Assembly (NCBI RefSeq): GCF_004346035.1
Contig: NZ_SLZN01000002.1
Span: forward strand, 248,001-312,000
Source: Acidomonas methanolica
Lineage (GTDB): Bacteria; Pseudomonadota; Alphaproteobacteria; Acetobacterales; Acetobacteraceae
Length of the DNA stretch: 64,000 nt
Direction of reading: 5' to 3'
Shown here: piece after piece, positions 51,100-58,876 of the stretch
How positions within the stretch are numbered: position 1 is the stretch's first letter
How the letters are laid out: every line of letters starts with the position of its first letter
The notes under the pieces: generated by a model
What the model saw: only the letters and a program-made list of their open reading frames with translations
The model's database searches: none
Told to the model about the DNA's origin: nothing
Made by a program: the position numbers and the translations under genes

Positions 51100-52272
51100 T
51101 CAGACGTGGCCGGGCGCCGAGCGCCGAGCGCCGGGCGGAGTTTCCGCGGGAAGCGCTTCGGTTGCGCCTGACGCCTCCTCGTCCAGCGCCTTCGCCACGG
51201 CGGCGTCGAGGGGTTGAAGCCCCGGCAATTTCGGTTGACGCCCCTTCACGCGGTCTTCGAGCGCCGCGTTCACTTCCGCCCCGAACAGCACGACATAGGC
51301 GCTGACCCACAACCACATCATGATGGCGGCCACCGCGCCCAGCGGGCCGTACGTTGCGCTGTAGGCGGCGTAATGCCCGACATAATATGAGAAGCCCAGC
51401 GACGCGCCGACCCAGACGATCGTCGCCAGCAGGGAGCCGGGCAATATCCAGCGCCACGCCACATGGTTCCGGGCCGTCCCGTACTGGTAGAGAATCGAAA
51501 GCACCATCAGCACGAAGAGCAGCATCAGCACCGGACCGCCCATGCGGATCGCCAGGCGTGTCCCGACGCCCATCAGCAGGCTCGCGGGCCATGGCAGACT
51601 CCCCAGGCCGAAATGGACGGGAATGAAATCGACCAGCGCCGGAAGCCCCACCATCAGCGCCAGGGTCAACACCGCGCCGAGCACGGCACAGAGCGTCGTG
51701 GCGAGCGCGAAGGCCTGAAAGGCGAGGAAGCTTCGTTTCTCCTCGACGCCGTAGGCGATGCTGAGCGCCGAGAGGATGGATTTCGTCGCCGCCGAGGCGG
51801 ACCACAATGCGACGGTAAGCGAGAAGACCAGGCCGATGGTCAGCGAACTATGCGGCTGGGACACGAGGTTATGGATCTGGCCGCCGATGAGGTTATAGGC
51901 CGAGCGGGGCAGGAGATTCCGCATGACCTGCAATTGCGGTTCGACCGTCTCGAGGCTGAAGGCCAGGCCGTAGAGCGAAATCAGCGTGGTGAGCGCGGGG
52001 AACAGCGACAAGGTGGCGTAGAACGCGCAGCCCGCCGCGGCGAGGGAGATCTGGCTGGTGCCGAGTTCGGCGAAGGTCTGCTTGAAAATGATGCTCCAGC
52101 CAGCCCGCGGCATCCGCCATGGCGACGCGACCCCGGTGCCCGGCGCGTGAAGCCCCCGTTCCCGCGCCTGCCGAATCGCGATTTCATCCTGACGCAGACG
52201 CTCCCGCCCGACTTTCCGTCTCAGGCGATCGTCTTCCGGATCGAACGCCTCGATCGTGGGGTCCGGGATCAT
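51100..52272 (-). CDS. YihY/BrkB-family membrane protein
   Basis: About 390 residues; a six-span inner-membrane protein. The family block FAELGTSQISLAAAGCAFYATLSLFPALTTLISLYGL is followed by SASAATKSILSALSIAYGVEEKRSF and the late LGAVAAIMMWLWVSAYVVLFGAEVNAALE. Though once called ribonuclease BN, the family is not a nuclease; its function is unclear. The start is uncertain: ATG 52272 is used here; a GTG at 52353 would add 27 residues. It converges on the feo operon. Confidence 0.87.
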   Translation of the reverse strand: MIPDPTIEAFDPEDDRLRRKVGRERLRQDEIAIRQARERGLHAPGTGVASPWRMPRAGWSIIFKQTFAELGTSQISLAAAGCAFYATLSLFPALTTLISLYGLAFSLETVEPQLQVMRNLLPRSAYNLIGGQIHNLVSQPHSSLTIGLVFSLTVALWSASAATKSILSALSIAYGVEEKRSFLAFQAFALATTLCAVLGAVLTLALMVGLPALVDFIPVHFGLGSLPWPASLLMGVGTRLAIRMGGPVLMLLFVLMVLSILYQYGTARNHVAWRWILPGSLLATIVWVGASLGFSYYVGHYAAYSATYGPLGAVAAIMMWLWVSAYVVLFGAEVNAALEDRVKGRQPKLPGLQPLDAAVAKALDEEASGATEALPAETPPGARRSAPGHV

Positions 52273-52479
52273 GGGGTCCGGCAAGGGCGGTGCTCCTGAT
52301 GCTGCGGTGGGAGATGCGAAGGCGGCGAGCCCGGCAATCGGCACGGATTGCACTGCGGGACGCGCCCCGGTTCCCTGCGATGTTTCAGCACGTTAACCGG
52401 GACGGACGGCGAAGAATATGAAATTTGCGCCTCGACCCGAAATCATTGTTGCACTCCCCTGCGTTTGGGCCCATATGCG

Positions 52480-52680
52480 CGCCCACGCAGCAACGCACGT
52501 GCCACTGGCCCTCTGAAGGTTACGCAACGACGTCAAGCGTTCTGGCAATCGGGTTGCCCCAGTGTGTCTCGGCCTTCCATCCGGGGCGCAGCGTAGCAGC
52601 CGAAGTTTGATCGCCGGTCCGTTCGACCGTTTCGCAACACGTGCCGCTCCGCAAGGGCGGCTATTGGGGAGGGAGTAGCC
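52480..52680 (+). promoter_or_regulatory. Structured leader of the ornithine decarboxylase gene (speF-like candidate)
   Basis: The ~400 bp before the decarboxylase (52273-52680) hold no gene. Stems seen: GGCAA/TTGCC (52544-52558), TCGGC/GCCGA (52569-52603), GCCGC/GCGGC (52643-52661) and GGCTATT/AGTAGCC (52659-52680). The last ends at the ATG and presents GGGGAGGG in its loop; it shares three bases with the previous stem. Ornithine decarboxylase genes of Alphaproteobacteria often carry the speF leader RNA, but a match to that model was not tested. Confidence 0.45.
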
Positions 52681-53814
52681 ATGACCCCGAAAATCGACCG
52701 ATTCCTCGCCGAGCAACAACCGGCGACCCCGTGCCTCGTGGTGGATGTCGATCGCGTGGCGGAGCGTTATCACGCGCTGCAAGACGCGCTTCCGCTCGCG
52801 CACATCTACTATGCCGTGAAGGCCAATCCGGCGCGCGCGATCCTGGAGCGTCTCGTGACGCTCGGCTCCTGCTTCGACGCGGCCTCCATCGGCGAGATCC
52901 GCATGTGCGTCGCGGCGGGCGCGTCGGCGGACCGGATTTCCTTCGGCAACACGGTCAAGAAGGTTTCCGCCATCCGCGAGGCGCGCGAGTTGGGCGTCGA
53001 TCTCTATGCTTTCGACAGCATGGAAGAACTGGAGAAGATCGCGGCCCACGCGCCCGGCGCGCGCGTCTATTGCCGTCTCGCCGTGGAGAACCAGGGGGCC
53101 GACTGGCCGCTGTCGCGCAAGTTCGGCACGACGATCGAGCATGGCCGCGTGCTGATGCTGCGCGCGCGCGAACTCGGCATGGACCCGTACGGCCTGTCCT
53201 TCCATGTCGGCTCCCAGCAGACCGACACGGCGGCCTATGAGGCGGCAATCGCCCGTGTGGCCATGCTGCACACGGACCTCGCCCGCGCGGGCATCGAGAT
53301 CCGCATGGTCAATCTGGGCGGCGGCTTCCCGGTCCGCTACACCAGCGACGTGCCGGAGATCGATGCGTTCGGCATGGCGATCAGCCAGGCGATGACGCGT
53401 CATTTCGGCAACGACCTGCCGCTGATGCTGGTCGAGCCGGGGCGTTTCCTCGTCGGCGACGCGGGGGTGGTGTCCACGGAGGTCGTGCTCGTCAGCCGTC
53501 GCGGCGGCAAGCAGAGCGATCCGCGCTGGGTCTATCTCGATATCGGCCGTTTCAGCGGTCTGGCCGAGACCGAGGGCGAGGCGATCCGCTATGATTTCCG
53601 CACGCCGCGCGACGGCGACGCCTGCGGTCCGACGATCATGGCGGGGCCGAGCTGCGATGGCGTGGACATCATGTATGAGAAGCGCCGCGTCGGCCTGCCG
53701 GTTACACTGGAGTCCGGCGACAGGATCGAGATTCTCTCGACGGGCGCCTATGTCTCGACCTATTGCTCCACCGGCTTCAACGGCTTCCCGCCGCTGACCG
53801 AATACTACATCTGA
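52681..53814 (+). CDS. Ornithine (lysine/ornithine-type) decarboxylase, PLP fold III
   Basis: A 377-residue eukaryote-like ornithine decarboxylase giving putrescine. The PLP-binding lysine is K47 in YYAVKANP; HVGSQQTD, NLGGGFPV and EPGRFLVGDAG bind cofactor; GPSCDGVD carries the dimer-shared catalytic Cys-Asp pair; YVSTYCSTGFNGF closes the site. Length suits the alphaproteobacterial subgroup, some members of which also take lysine. GGAGGGAG lies upstream of ATG 52681. Confidence 0.93.
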   Translation: MTPKIDRFLAEQQPATPCLVVDVDRVAERYHALQDALPLAHIYYAVKANPARAILERLVTLGSCFDAASIGEIRMCVAAGASADRISFGNTVKKVSAIREARELGVDLYAFDSMEELEKIAAHAPGARVYCRLAVENQGADWPLSRKFGTTIEHGRVLMLRARELGMDPYGLSFHVGSQQTDTAAYEAAIARVAMLHTDLARAGIEIRMVNLGGGFPVRYTSDVPEIDAFGMAISQAMTRHFGNDLPLMLVEPGRFLVGDAGVVSTEVVLVSRRGGKQSDPRWVYLDIGRFSGLAETEGEAIRYDFRTPRDGDACGPTIMAGPSCDGVDIMYEKRRVGLPVTLESGDRIEILSTGAYVSTYCSTGFNGFPPLTEYYI

Positions 53815-53818
53815 TCCG

Positions 53819-54790
53819 TCACGGAACGGCCCGCGCGGCGGGGTGCGGGCCGATCCAGGCGAGAATCCCGGCGAGCGTCACGATCGAGACGATCGTCGTC
53901 AGCAGCGTGGCGCGGCTGGCGATCGCGGCCTCGCGGTCGTAAAGCTGGGCGAGCATGAACGGCCCGGTTCCCGTCGGCAGGGCGCTGAGCACCAGCGCCT
54001 CCTCCACCCAGAGCGTCGGCAGGGCGAAGAGATAGATCGCCGCGAGCACGGTCAACAGCGGCTGCACGAACAGCTTGAGCAAGGACACGCGCAGCACCGC
54101 GCCGAACGGCGCGGGCTGGTCGCGCGTCTCGGCCAGGAAGAGGCCGATCGTCACCAGCGCGCAGGGGCTGGCCGAATCGCCGAGCATCGTCATGAAGCGC
54201 GAGATCCCGGCGGGCAAAGGCAGGGCGGCGGCGTTCCAGGCCAGACCGGCCAGCGGCGCGAAGACCAGCGGATTCAGCGCGAGGCCCTTCATCACCCGCC
54301 CGAAGGCCGATCCCCCGGCCGTCTTCTCCTGCTCCTCGATTTCGATGAGAAGAATGACCCCGGCCATCAGCAGGCAGACCGTCAGCAGGTTGGAGATGGT
54401 CAGGGCAGCGTTCACATGCGCGCCGAAGACGCTGAGGCAGATCGGAATCCCCATGAACGCGGTGTTGGCGTATCCCGCCGCGAGCCCCTCGATCGCGGCG
54501 CCGGACAGGCGATGCGCCGTCGTCGCCGGGCGGCCCCAGTCCCAGATCCAGCCCAGCGCGAAGGTCGCCATCATGCCCAGCGCGAAGGCGGAGGTGAAGC
54601 CGGCGTGCCGGAGATCGGAAAGCGGCAGGGTCGCCGTGATCTGGAACAGTTCGGCGGGCAGCGCGAGACGGAGGACGAAGCGGTTGAGCACGGTCGTCGC
54701 GTTGGCCCCCAGCCAGTTCCGCAGCGCCGTGACATAGCCGAAGGCGATCAGGCCGAAGATCGGGATCAGGAGGGTGAGAATTTCATTCAA
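53819..54790 (-). CDS. AEC family transporter
   Basis: About 323 residues with ten hydrophobic spans, of the auxin efflux carrier (AEC) type. LIPIFGLIAFGYVTALRNWL opens the chain; GYANTAFMGIPICLSVFG and LSALPTGTGPFMLAQLYD are the two broken-helix signatures. Bacterial members export or import small organic acids. The start is probably TTG 54790, since GGAGG is 10 bases upstream and no better in-frame ATG is present. It is divergent from the FNR-alr-dadA operon. Confidence 0.85.
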   Translation of the reverse strand: MNEILTLLIPIFGLIAFGYVTALRNWLGANATTVLNRFVLRLALPAELFQITATLPLSDLRHAGFTSAFALGMMATFALGWIWDWGRPATTAHRLSGAAIEGLAAGYANTAFMGIPICLSVFGAHVNAALTISNLLTVCLLMAGVILLIEIEEQEKTAGGSAFGRVMKGLALNPLVFAPLAGLAWNAAALPLPAGISRFMTMLGDSASPCALVTIGLFLAETRDQPAPFGAVLRVSLLKLFVQPLLTVLAAIYLFALPTLWVEEALVLSALPTGTGPFMLAQLYDREAAIASRATLLTTIVSIVTLAGILAWIGPHPAARAVP

Positions 54791-54850
54791 GACGGACCGG
54801 CCTCCGGGCTCGCATGATCGCTTCGATGGCTGCCGCCGTCCCAACGATGG

Positions 54851-54881
54851 AAATGTGATTTCCGCGCTCAATGTCACATTT
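54851..54881. promoter_or_regulatory. Inverted repeat in the AEC/FNR divergent gap
   Basis: AAATGTGA (54851-54858) and TCACATTT (54874-54881) are perfect 8-base arms 15 bases apart. The right arm also sits in AATGTCACATT, itself a palindrome with one central base. The site is between divergent starts at 54790 and 55008 and could serve both. Confidence 0.55.
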
Positions 54882-55007
54882 GCATCGTGCCGCGCAAGAG
54901 ACGCCCGCCCGGCCTTTCACTTCGGCTTGAAAACCGGGCGGTTTCTGTTAGCACCATGGGGTATCACCGGGTCCGTTCATGGACCGCGTCAATCGAGGAT
55001 CGCCGTC

Positions 55008-56030
55008 ATGACCGCTTCGCCCCGCCAGACAGACGTCGCCATCATCGGCGCGGGGCCGACGGCGCTCTTCGCGGCGTTCGAATGCGGCATGCTGCGCCTG
55101 TCCTCCCTGCTGATCGACGCGCTCGACTGCGTCGGCGGCCAATGCGCGGCGCTTTATGCGGAAAAGCCGATCTACGATATTCCGGCGCATCCGGCGATCG
55201 AGGGCGGCGCGCTGATCGAGGCGCTGGAAGCGCAGATTACCCCATTCAACGTGCCGCGCCTGCTGGGCCAGCGCGTGGAGGGTCTTCAGGGCCAGCGCGG
55301 CGACTTCACGCTCACGACCAGCGCCGGAGAGACGATCCGCGCCAAGGCCGTCATCATCGCCGCAGGCGCCGGAGCGTTCGGGCCGAACCGCCCGCCGCTC
55401 GACGGGCTGGACGCGTATGAAAAGACAGGCGCGGTGCAATATTACGTCCGCAGGCGGCAGGATTTCACGGATAGGCGCATCGTCGTGGCGGGGGGCGGAG
55501 ATTCGGCGCTGGACTGGGCCCTGTCGCTGTCCGACATCGCCAGACATGTCTATCTGCTGCACCGGCGCGACAGATTCCGCGGCGCGCCGGAGACGCTGGC
55601 GCGGATCGAGGCGCAGGTCGCCGCCGGGAAGATCGAGAAGGTGGTGCCGTATCAGCTTTCCGGATTGCGGGGCGAAAACGGCCGTTTGCAGGCCGTCGAG
55701 GTTGCGACGCTCGATGGCGCGGCGCGTCTGCTCGAAGCCGACACGCTGCTGCCGTTCTACGGACTTTCGACCGATCTGGGGCCGATCGCGGTCTGGCCGC
55801 TCGACACCCATCGCAGCCAGATTCCCGTCACCCCGTCCACGCTGGAGACCTCCCTGCCCGGCGTGTTCGCCATCGGCGACGTGGCGAGCTATCCCGGCAA
55901 GCTGAAGCTGATCCTGCAAGGCTTCAGCGAGGCCGCCATGGCGGTGCATGCGATTCATGGCGTCGTCCATCCCGACACGCCGCTGCATTTCGAGCATTCG
56001 ACCAGCCTCGGCCTGCCGGGGGTGGCTTGA
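55008..56030 (+). CDS. Thioredoxin-reductase-like ferredoxin-NADP reductase
   Basis: A 340-residue flavoprotein. FAD loop AIIGAGPTALFAAFECGM near residue 12, NADPH loop VVAGGGDSALDWALSLSD near 160, and late GVFAIGDVASYPGKLKLILQGFSEAAMAVHAI; there is no CxxC redox pair, which separates it from true thioredoxin reductases and fits the FNR group. ATG 55008 is preferred; the open frame upstream overlaps the operator region. Its stop overlaps the alr start (TTGA), so it is the first gene of a coupled operon. Confidence 0.88.
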   Translation: MTASPRQTDVAIIGAGPTALFAAFECGMLRLSSLLIDALDCVGGQCAALYAEKPIYDIPAHPAIEGGALIEALEAQITPFNVPRLLGQRVEGLQGQRGDFTLTTSAGETIRAKAVIIAAGAGAFGPNRPPLDGLDAYEKTGAVQYYVRRRQDFTDRRIVVAGGGDSALDWALSLSDIARHVYLLHRRDRFRGAPETLARIEAQVAAGKIEKVVPYQLSGLRGENGRLQAVEVATLDGAARLLEADTLLPFYGLSTDLGPIAVWPLDTHRSQIPVTPSTLETSLPGVFAIGDVASYPGKLKLILQGFSEAAMAVHAIHGVVHPDTPLHFEHSTSLGLPGVA

Positions 56031-57154
56031 TTTCCCCCGTCCGCGATATCGGGAACGGGGCCGGCGGCCGGCTGCGCGTCGATCTCGGAGCGCTGGCGGG
56101 CAACTATGCCCGGCTCCGCGCCGAGGTCGCGCCCGGTGTCGGCGTCGGGGCGGCGGTCAAGGCGGATGCCTACGGGCTCGGGGTCGCGCGGATCGCGCCG
56201 GTCCTGCACAAGGCGGGATGCCGGAGTTTCTTCGTCGCCACTCTGGACGAGGCGCTGGCCCTGCGCGCGCTTCTTCCACCCGATGCGACGGTTTTCCTGC
56301 TCAACGGACTTTTCCCCGGCGCGGCGCGCGAGGTGGCCGAGGCCGGAGTCATTCCGGTTCTGAACAGTCTCGATCAGGCGAAGGACTGGGCGCGAGAAGC
56401 GGCCGCGCGGGGCCGCGCCCTTCCTTGCGCCGTCCAGATTGATTCGGGCATGTCGCGCTTTGGCATGAACGAGGCGGATCTCGTCGCATTGGCGCCGGAA
56501 TGCGGGGCGTTCGACATCCGGCTGGTCATGAGCCATCTGGCCTGCGCCGACACGCCCGGCCATCCGCAGAACGCCGCGCAACTCGCCGCCTTCCGCCGCC
56601 TGCGGACCATGCTGCCTCCCGCCCCGGCGAGTCTGGCGGCGTCGAGCGGGATTTTTCTCGGTCCAGACTATCATTTCGATCTCGTGCGGCCCGGCTATGC
56701 GCTGTACGGCGGCAATCCCACGCCGGACGCGCCGAACCCCATGACCCCGGTCGTTTCGCTGTATCTGCGCCTGGTGCAGGAACGCCGCATCGCGGCCGGA
56801 ACGAGCGTGGGCTACGGCGCGCATTTCGTCGCCGCCCGGCCGAGCCGGATCGGCACCGTCGCGGCGGGTTACGCCGACGGACTCCTGCGCGCGTCGGGCG
56901 GGCGGGCGGTCGCCGTGCTGCCGGACCGGCCCGGGATCGTGCTGCCGGTCATCGGGCGCATCTCGATGGATTGTCTGGCGCTCGACCTCACCGATCTCGG
57001 GGAGACGGACCTGCCGCCCGGCACGGTCTTCGAATTCATCGGCCCGCACCTCCCGCTCGACGACGCGGCGGCGCGACTCGACACGATCGGCTATGAGGTG
57101 CTGACGTCGCTCGGCCATCGTTATCAACGCGACTATATCGAGAGCATTGCATGA
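56027..57154 (+). CDS. alr: Alanine racemase
   Basis: A 375-residue PLP enzyme interconverting L- and D-alanine. The lysine lies in GAAVKADAYGLG; MSRFGMNEADL, MSHLACADTPGHPQN and RPGYALYGGNP are family blocks; the second-site Tyr is in SVGYGAHF. The TTG start overlaps the FNR stop. Next to dadA, its likely role is catabolic (DadX-like), although it could also supply D-alanine for peptidoglycan. Confidence 0.93.
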   Translation: MISPVRDIGNGAGGRLRVDLGALAGNYARLRAEVAPGVGVGAAVKADAYGLGVARIAPVLHKAGCRSFFVATLDEALALRALLPPDATVFLLNGLFPGAAREVAEAGVIPVLNSLDQAKDWAREAAARGRALPCAVQIDSGMSRFGMNEADLVALAPECGAFDIRLVMSHLACADTPGHPQNAAQLAAFRRLRTMLPPAPASLAASSGIFLGPDYHFDLVRPGYALYGGNPTPDAPNPMTPVVSLYLRLVQERRIAAGTSVGYGAHFVAARPSRIGTVAAGYADGLLRASGGRAVAVLPDRPGIVLPVIGRISMDCLALDLTDLGETDLPPGTVFEFIGPHLPLDDAAARLDTIGYEVLTSLGHRYQRDYIESIA

Positions 57155-58410
57155 AGATCATCGTTCTGGGCGCTGGTGTCGTCGGCGTGACCACGGCCTG
57201 GTATCTGGCCGAGCAGGGCCACGAGGTGGAGGTCATCGACCGCCAGCCCGGCGTTGCGCTGGAAACCTCCTTCGCCAATGCGGGGCAGGTTTCGCCGGGC
57301 TATTCCACGCCCTGGGCCATGCCGGGCCTGCCGCTCAAGGCCGCGCGCTGGCTGGTGAGCCGCCATTCCCCTCTGGTCGTCCGCCCCGCCTATGCAAGCC
57401 TGCCCATGGCCCGCTTCGTGGCCGGTCTGCTGGCGAACTGCACTTCCCACGCCTATGAGATCAACAAGGGGCGGATGCTGCGCATCGCCGAATACAGCCG
57501 CGACTGCCTCCGCGCGCTGCGGCAGCAGACCGGCCTTCAGTACGAAGGGCGGCAGAACGGGTTGATCCAGCTCTTCCGGACGGAAAAGCAAGTCGAGCAC
57601 GCGCACGAGGATATGAGGCTGCTCGATGACAGCCATATCCCTCACGAGTTACTGGACGTGGACGGCATCCTCAGGCACGAGCCCGGCCTCGCGGGGGCCC
57701 GTCACCTGCTCGTCGGCGGCCTGCGCCTGCCGGGCGACGAGTCGGGCGACTGCCACCTGTTCACGAAGCGCCTGGCGGCCCTGGCGGAGGAAAAGGGCGT
57801 CACCTTCCGCTTCCGCACGCGCATCGAGGCGATCGAGGCGGCGGCGGACAGCATCACGGGCGTGCGCACGAATGAGGGCCGTGTGCAGGGCGACGCCTAT
57901 GTGCTGGCGCTGGGCAGCTATTCGCCGCGGATGCTGAAGCCGATCGAGTTGCGCATGCCCGTCTATCCGGTGAAGGGCTATTCGCTCACCGCGCCGATCA
58001 CCGACGAGACGCGCGTGCCGGTCGGGACGGTGAATGACGAGACCTACAAGGTGGCCATCACGCGCTTCGAGGACCGCATCCGCATCGGCGGCACGGCGGA
58101 GCTGACTGGCTGGCGGATGACGCTCTCGCCGGACCGGCGCGAGACGCTCGAACTCTCCTTCGGGGACATGTTCGGCGGCGCCGACCTGTCGAAGGCCAGC
58201 TACTGGACCGGGCTGCGTCCCTGCACGCCGGACGGCACGCCGATCGTCGGTCCCGCGCCGCGCTACGGCAATCTGTGGCTGAATACCGGCCATGGCACGC
58301 TGGGCTGGACGATGGCGTGCGGCTCGGCGAAGCTGCTGGCGGACCGCATCGGCGGACGGCGGACGGAGATTCCGGCGCTGGATCTCTCGCTGGACCGCTA
58401 TACGGGCTAA
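57151..58410 (+). CDS. dadA: D-amino acid dehydrogenase small subunit
   Basis: A 419-residue FAD enzyme oxidising D-alanine to pyruvate and ammonia, passing electrons to the respiratory chain. IIVLGAGVVGVTTAWYLAEQGHEVEVIDR opens the FAD fold; ETSFANAGQVSPGYSTPWAMPG is diagnostic of DadA; the late LWLNTGHGTLGWTMACGSAKLLAD completes it. ATGA overlap with alr fixes the start. Third gene of the FNR-alr-dadA operon. Confidence 0.95.
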   Translation: MKIIVLGAGVVGVTTAWYLAEQGHEVEVIDRQPGVALETSFANAGQVSPGYSTPWAMPGLPLKAARWLVSRHSPLVVRPAYASLPMARFVAGLLANCTSHAYEINKGRMLRIAEYSRDCLRALRQQTGLQYEGRQNGLIQLFRTEKQVEHAHEDMRLLDDSHIPHELLDVDGILRHEPGLAGARHLLVGGLRLPGDESGDCHLFTKRLAALAEEKGVTFRFRTRIEAIEAAADSITGVRTNEGRVQGDAYVLALGSYSPRMLKPIELRMPVYPVKGYSLTAPITDETRVPVGTVNDETYKVAITRFEDRIRIGGTAELTGWRMTLSPDRRETLELSFGDMFGGADLSKASYWTGLRPCTPDGTPIVGPAPRYGNLWLNTGHGTLGWTMACGSAKLLADRIGGRRTEIPALDLSLDRYTG

Positions 58411-58420
58411 CGCCATTCCC

Positions 58421-58807
58421 ATGTCCTCCAGGGCGGCATCCTTTCGAACCGTATTCTGGCCGCTGGCTCTGCTGGCGCTCATGGCGCGGCTCGGCTTCGG
58501 CGGCGTTCCGCTGCCGCACGCCGCTCTGGACGACCCGTTGCGCCGCCTCGCCGCCATCGCGATCCTCTGCGACAGTCACGCGGCGGAACACGGCCACCCC
58601 GATCATCCGCATCCCGTCGATGGAGATGACGGCTTCCTCCTGATCGACCAGGCGCTGGCCGGCGCGGTTCCGGCGGACGCGCCGGCTTTCCATGCCGCGC
58701 GCCTCCGCGTCCCGACCGGCCGAATCTGGTGCTTCCCGCCCATTCGCGGGCCGCCCGCGCGCCGCGCCGCCAGCCTTTACGCACAAGGCCCCCCGTCCCT
58801 CACCTGA
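58421..58807 (+). CDS. DUF2946-like small membrane protein
   Basis: A 128-residue protein with one hydrophobic N-terminal segment (VFWPLALLALMARLGFG), a His/Asp-rich middle (SHAAEHGHPDHPHPVDGDDG) and a central hydrophobic turn. Size, the ILCDSHA segment and the position just before a TonB receptor resemble DUF2946 proteins found in metal-uptake clusters; the family match is tentative. It starts 10 bases after dadA and may be translated from that transcript or its own. Confidence 0.5.
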   Translation: MSSRAASFRTVFWPLALLALMARLGFGGVPLPHAALDDPLRRLAAIAILCDSHAAEHGHPDHPHPVDGDDGFLLIDQALAGAVPADAPAFHAARLRVPTGRIWCFPPIRGPPARRAASLYAQGPPSLT

Positions 58808-58876
58808 AAAACGCCTATCCACCCGCCCGAGCCGTGCTCGCGGCGGATCGCGTCATCTTTCAGGTGAGGACACATC

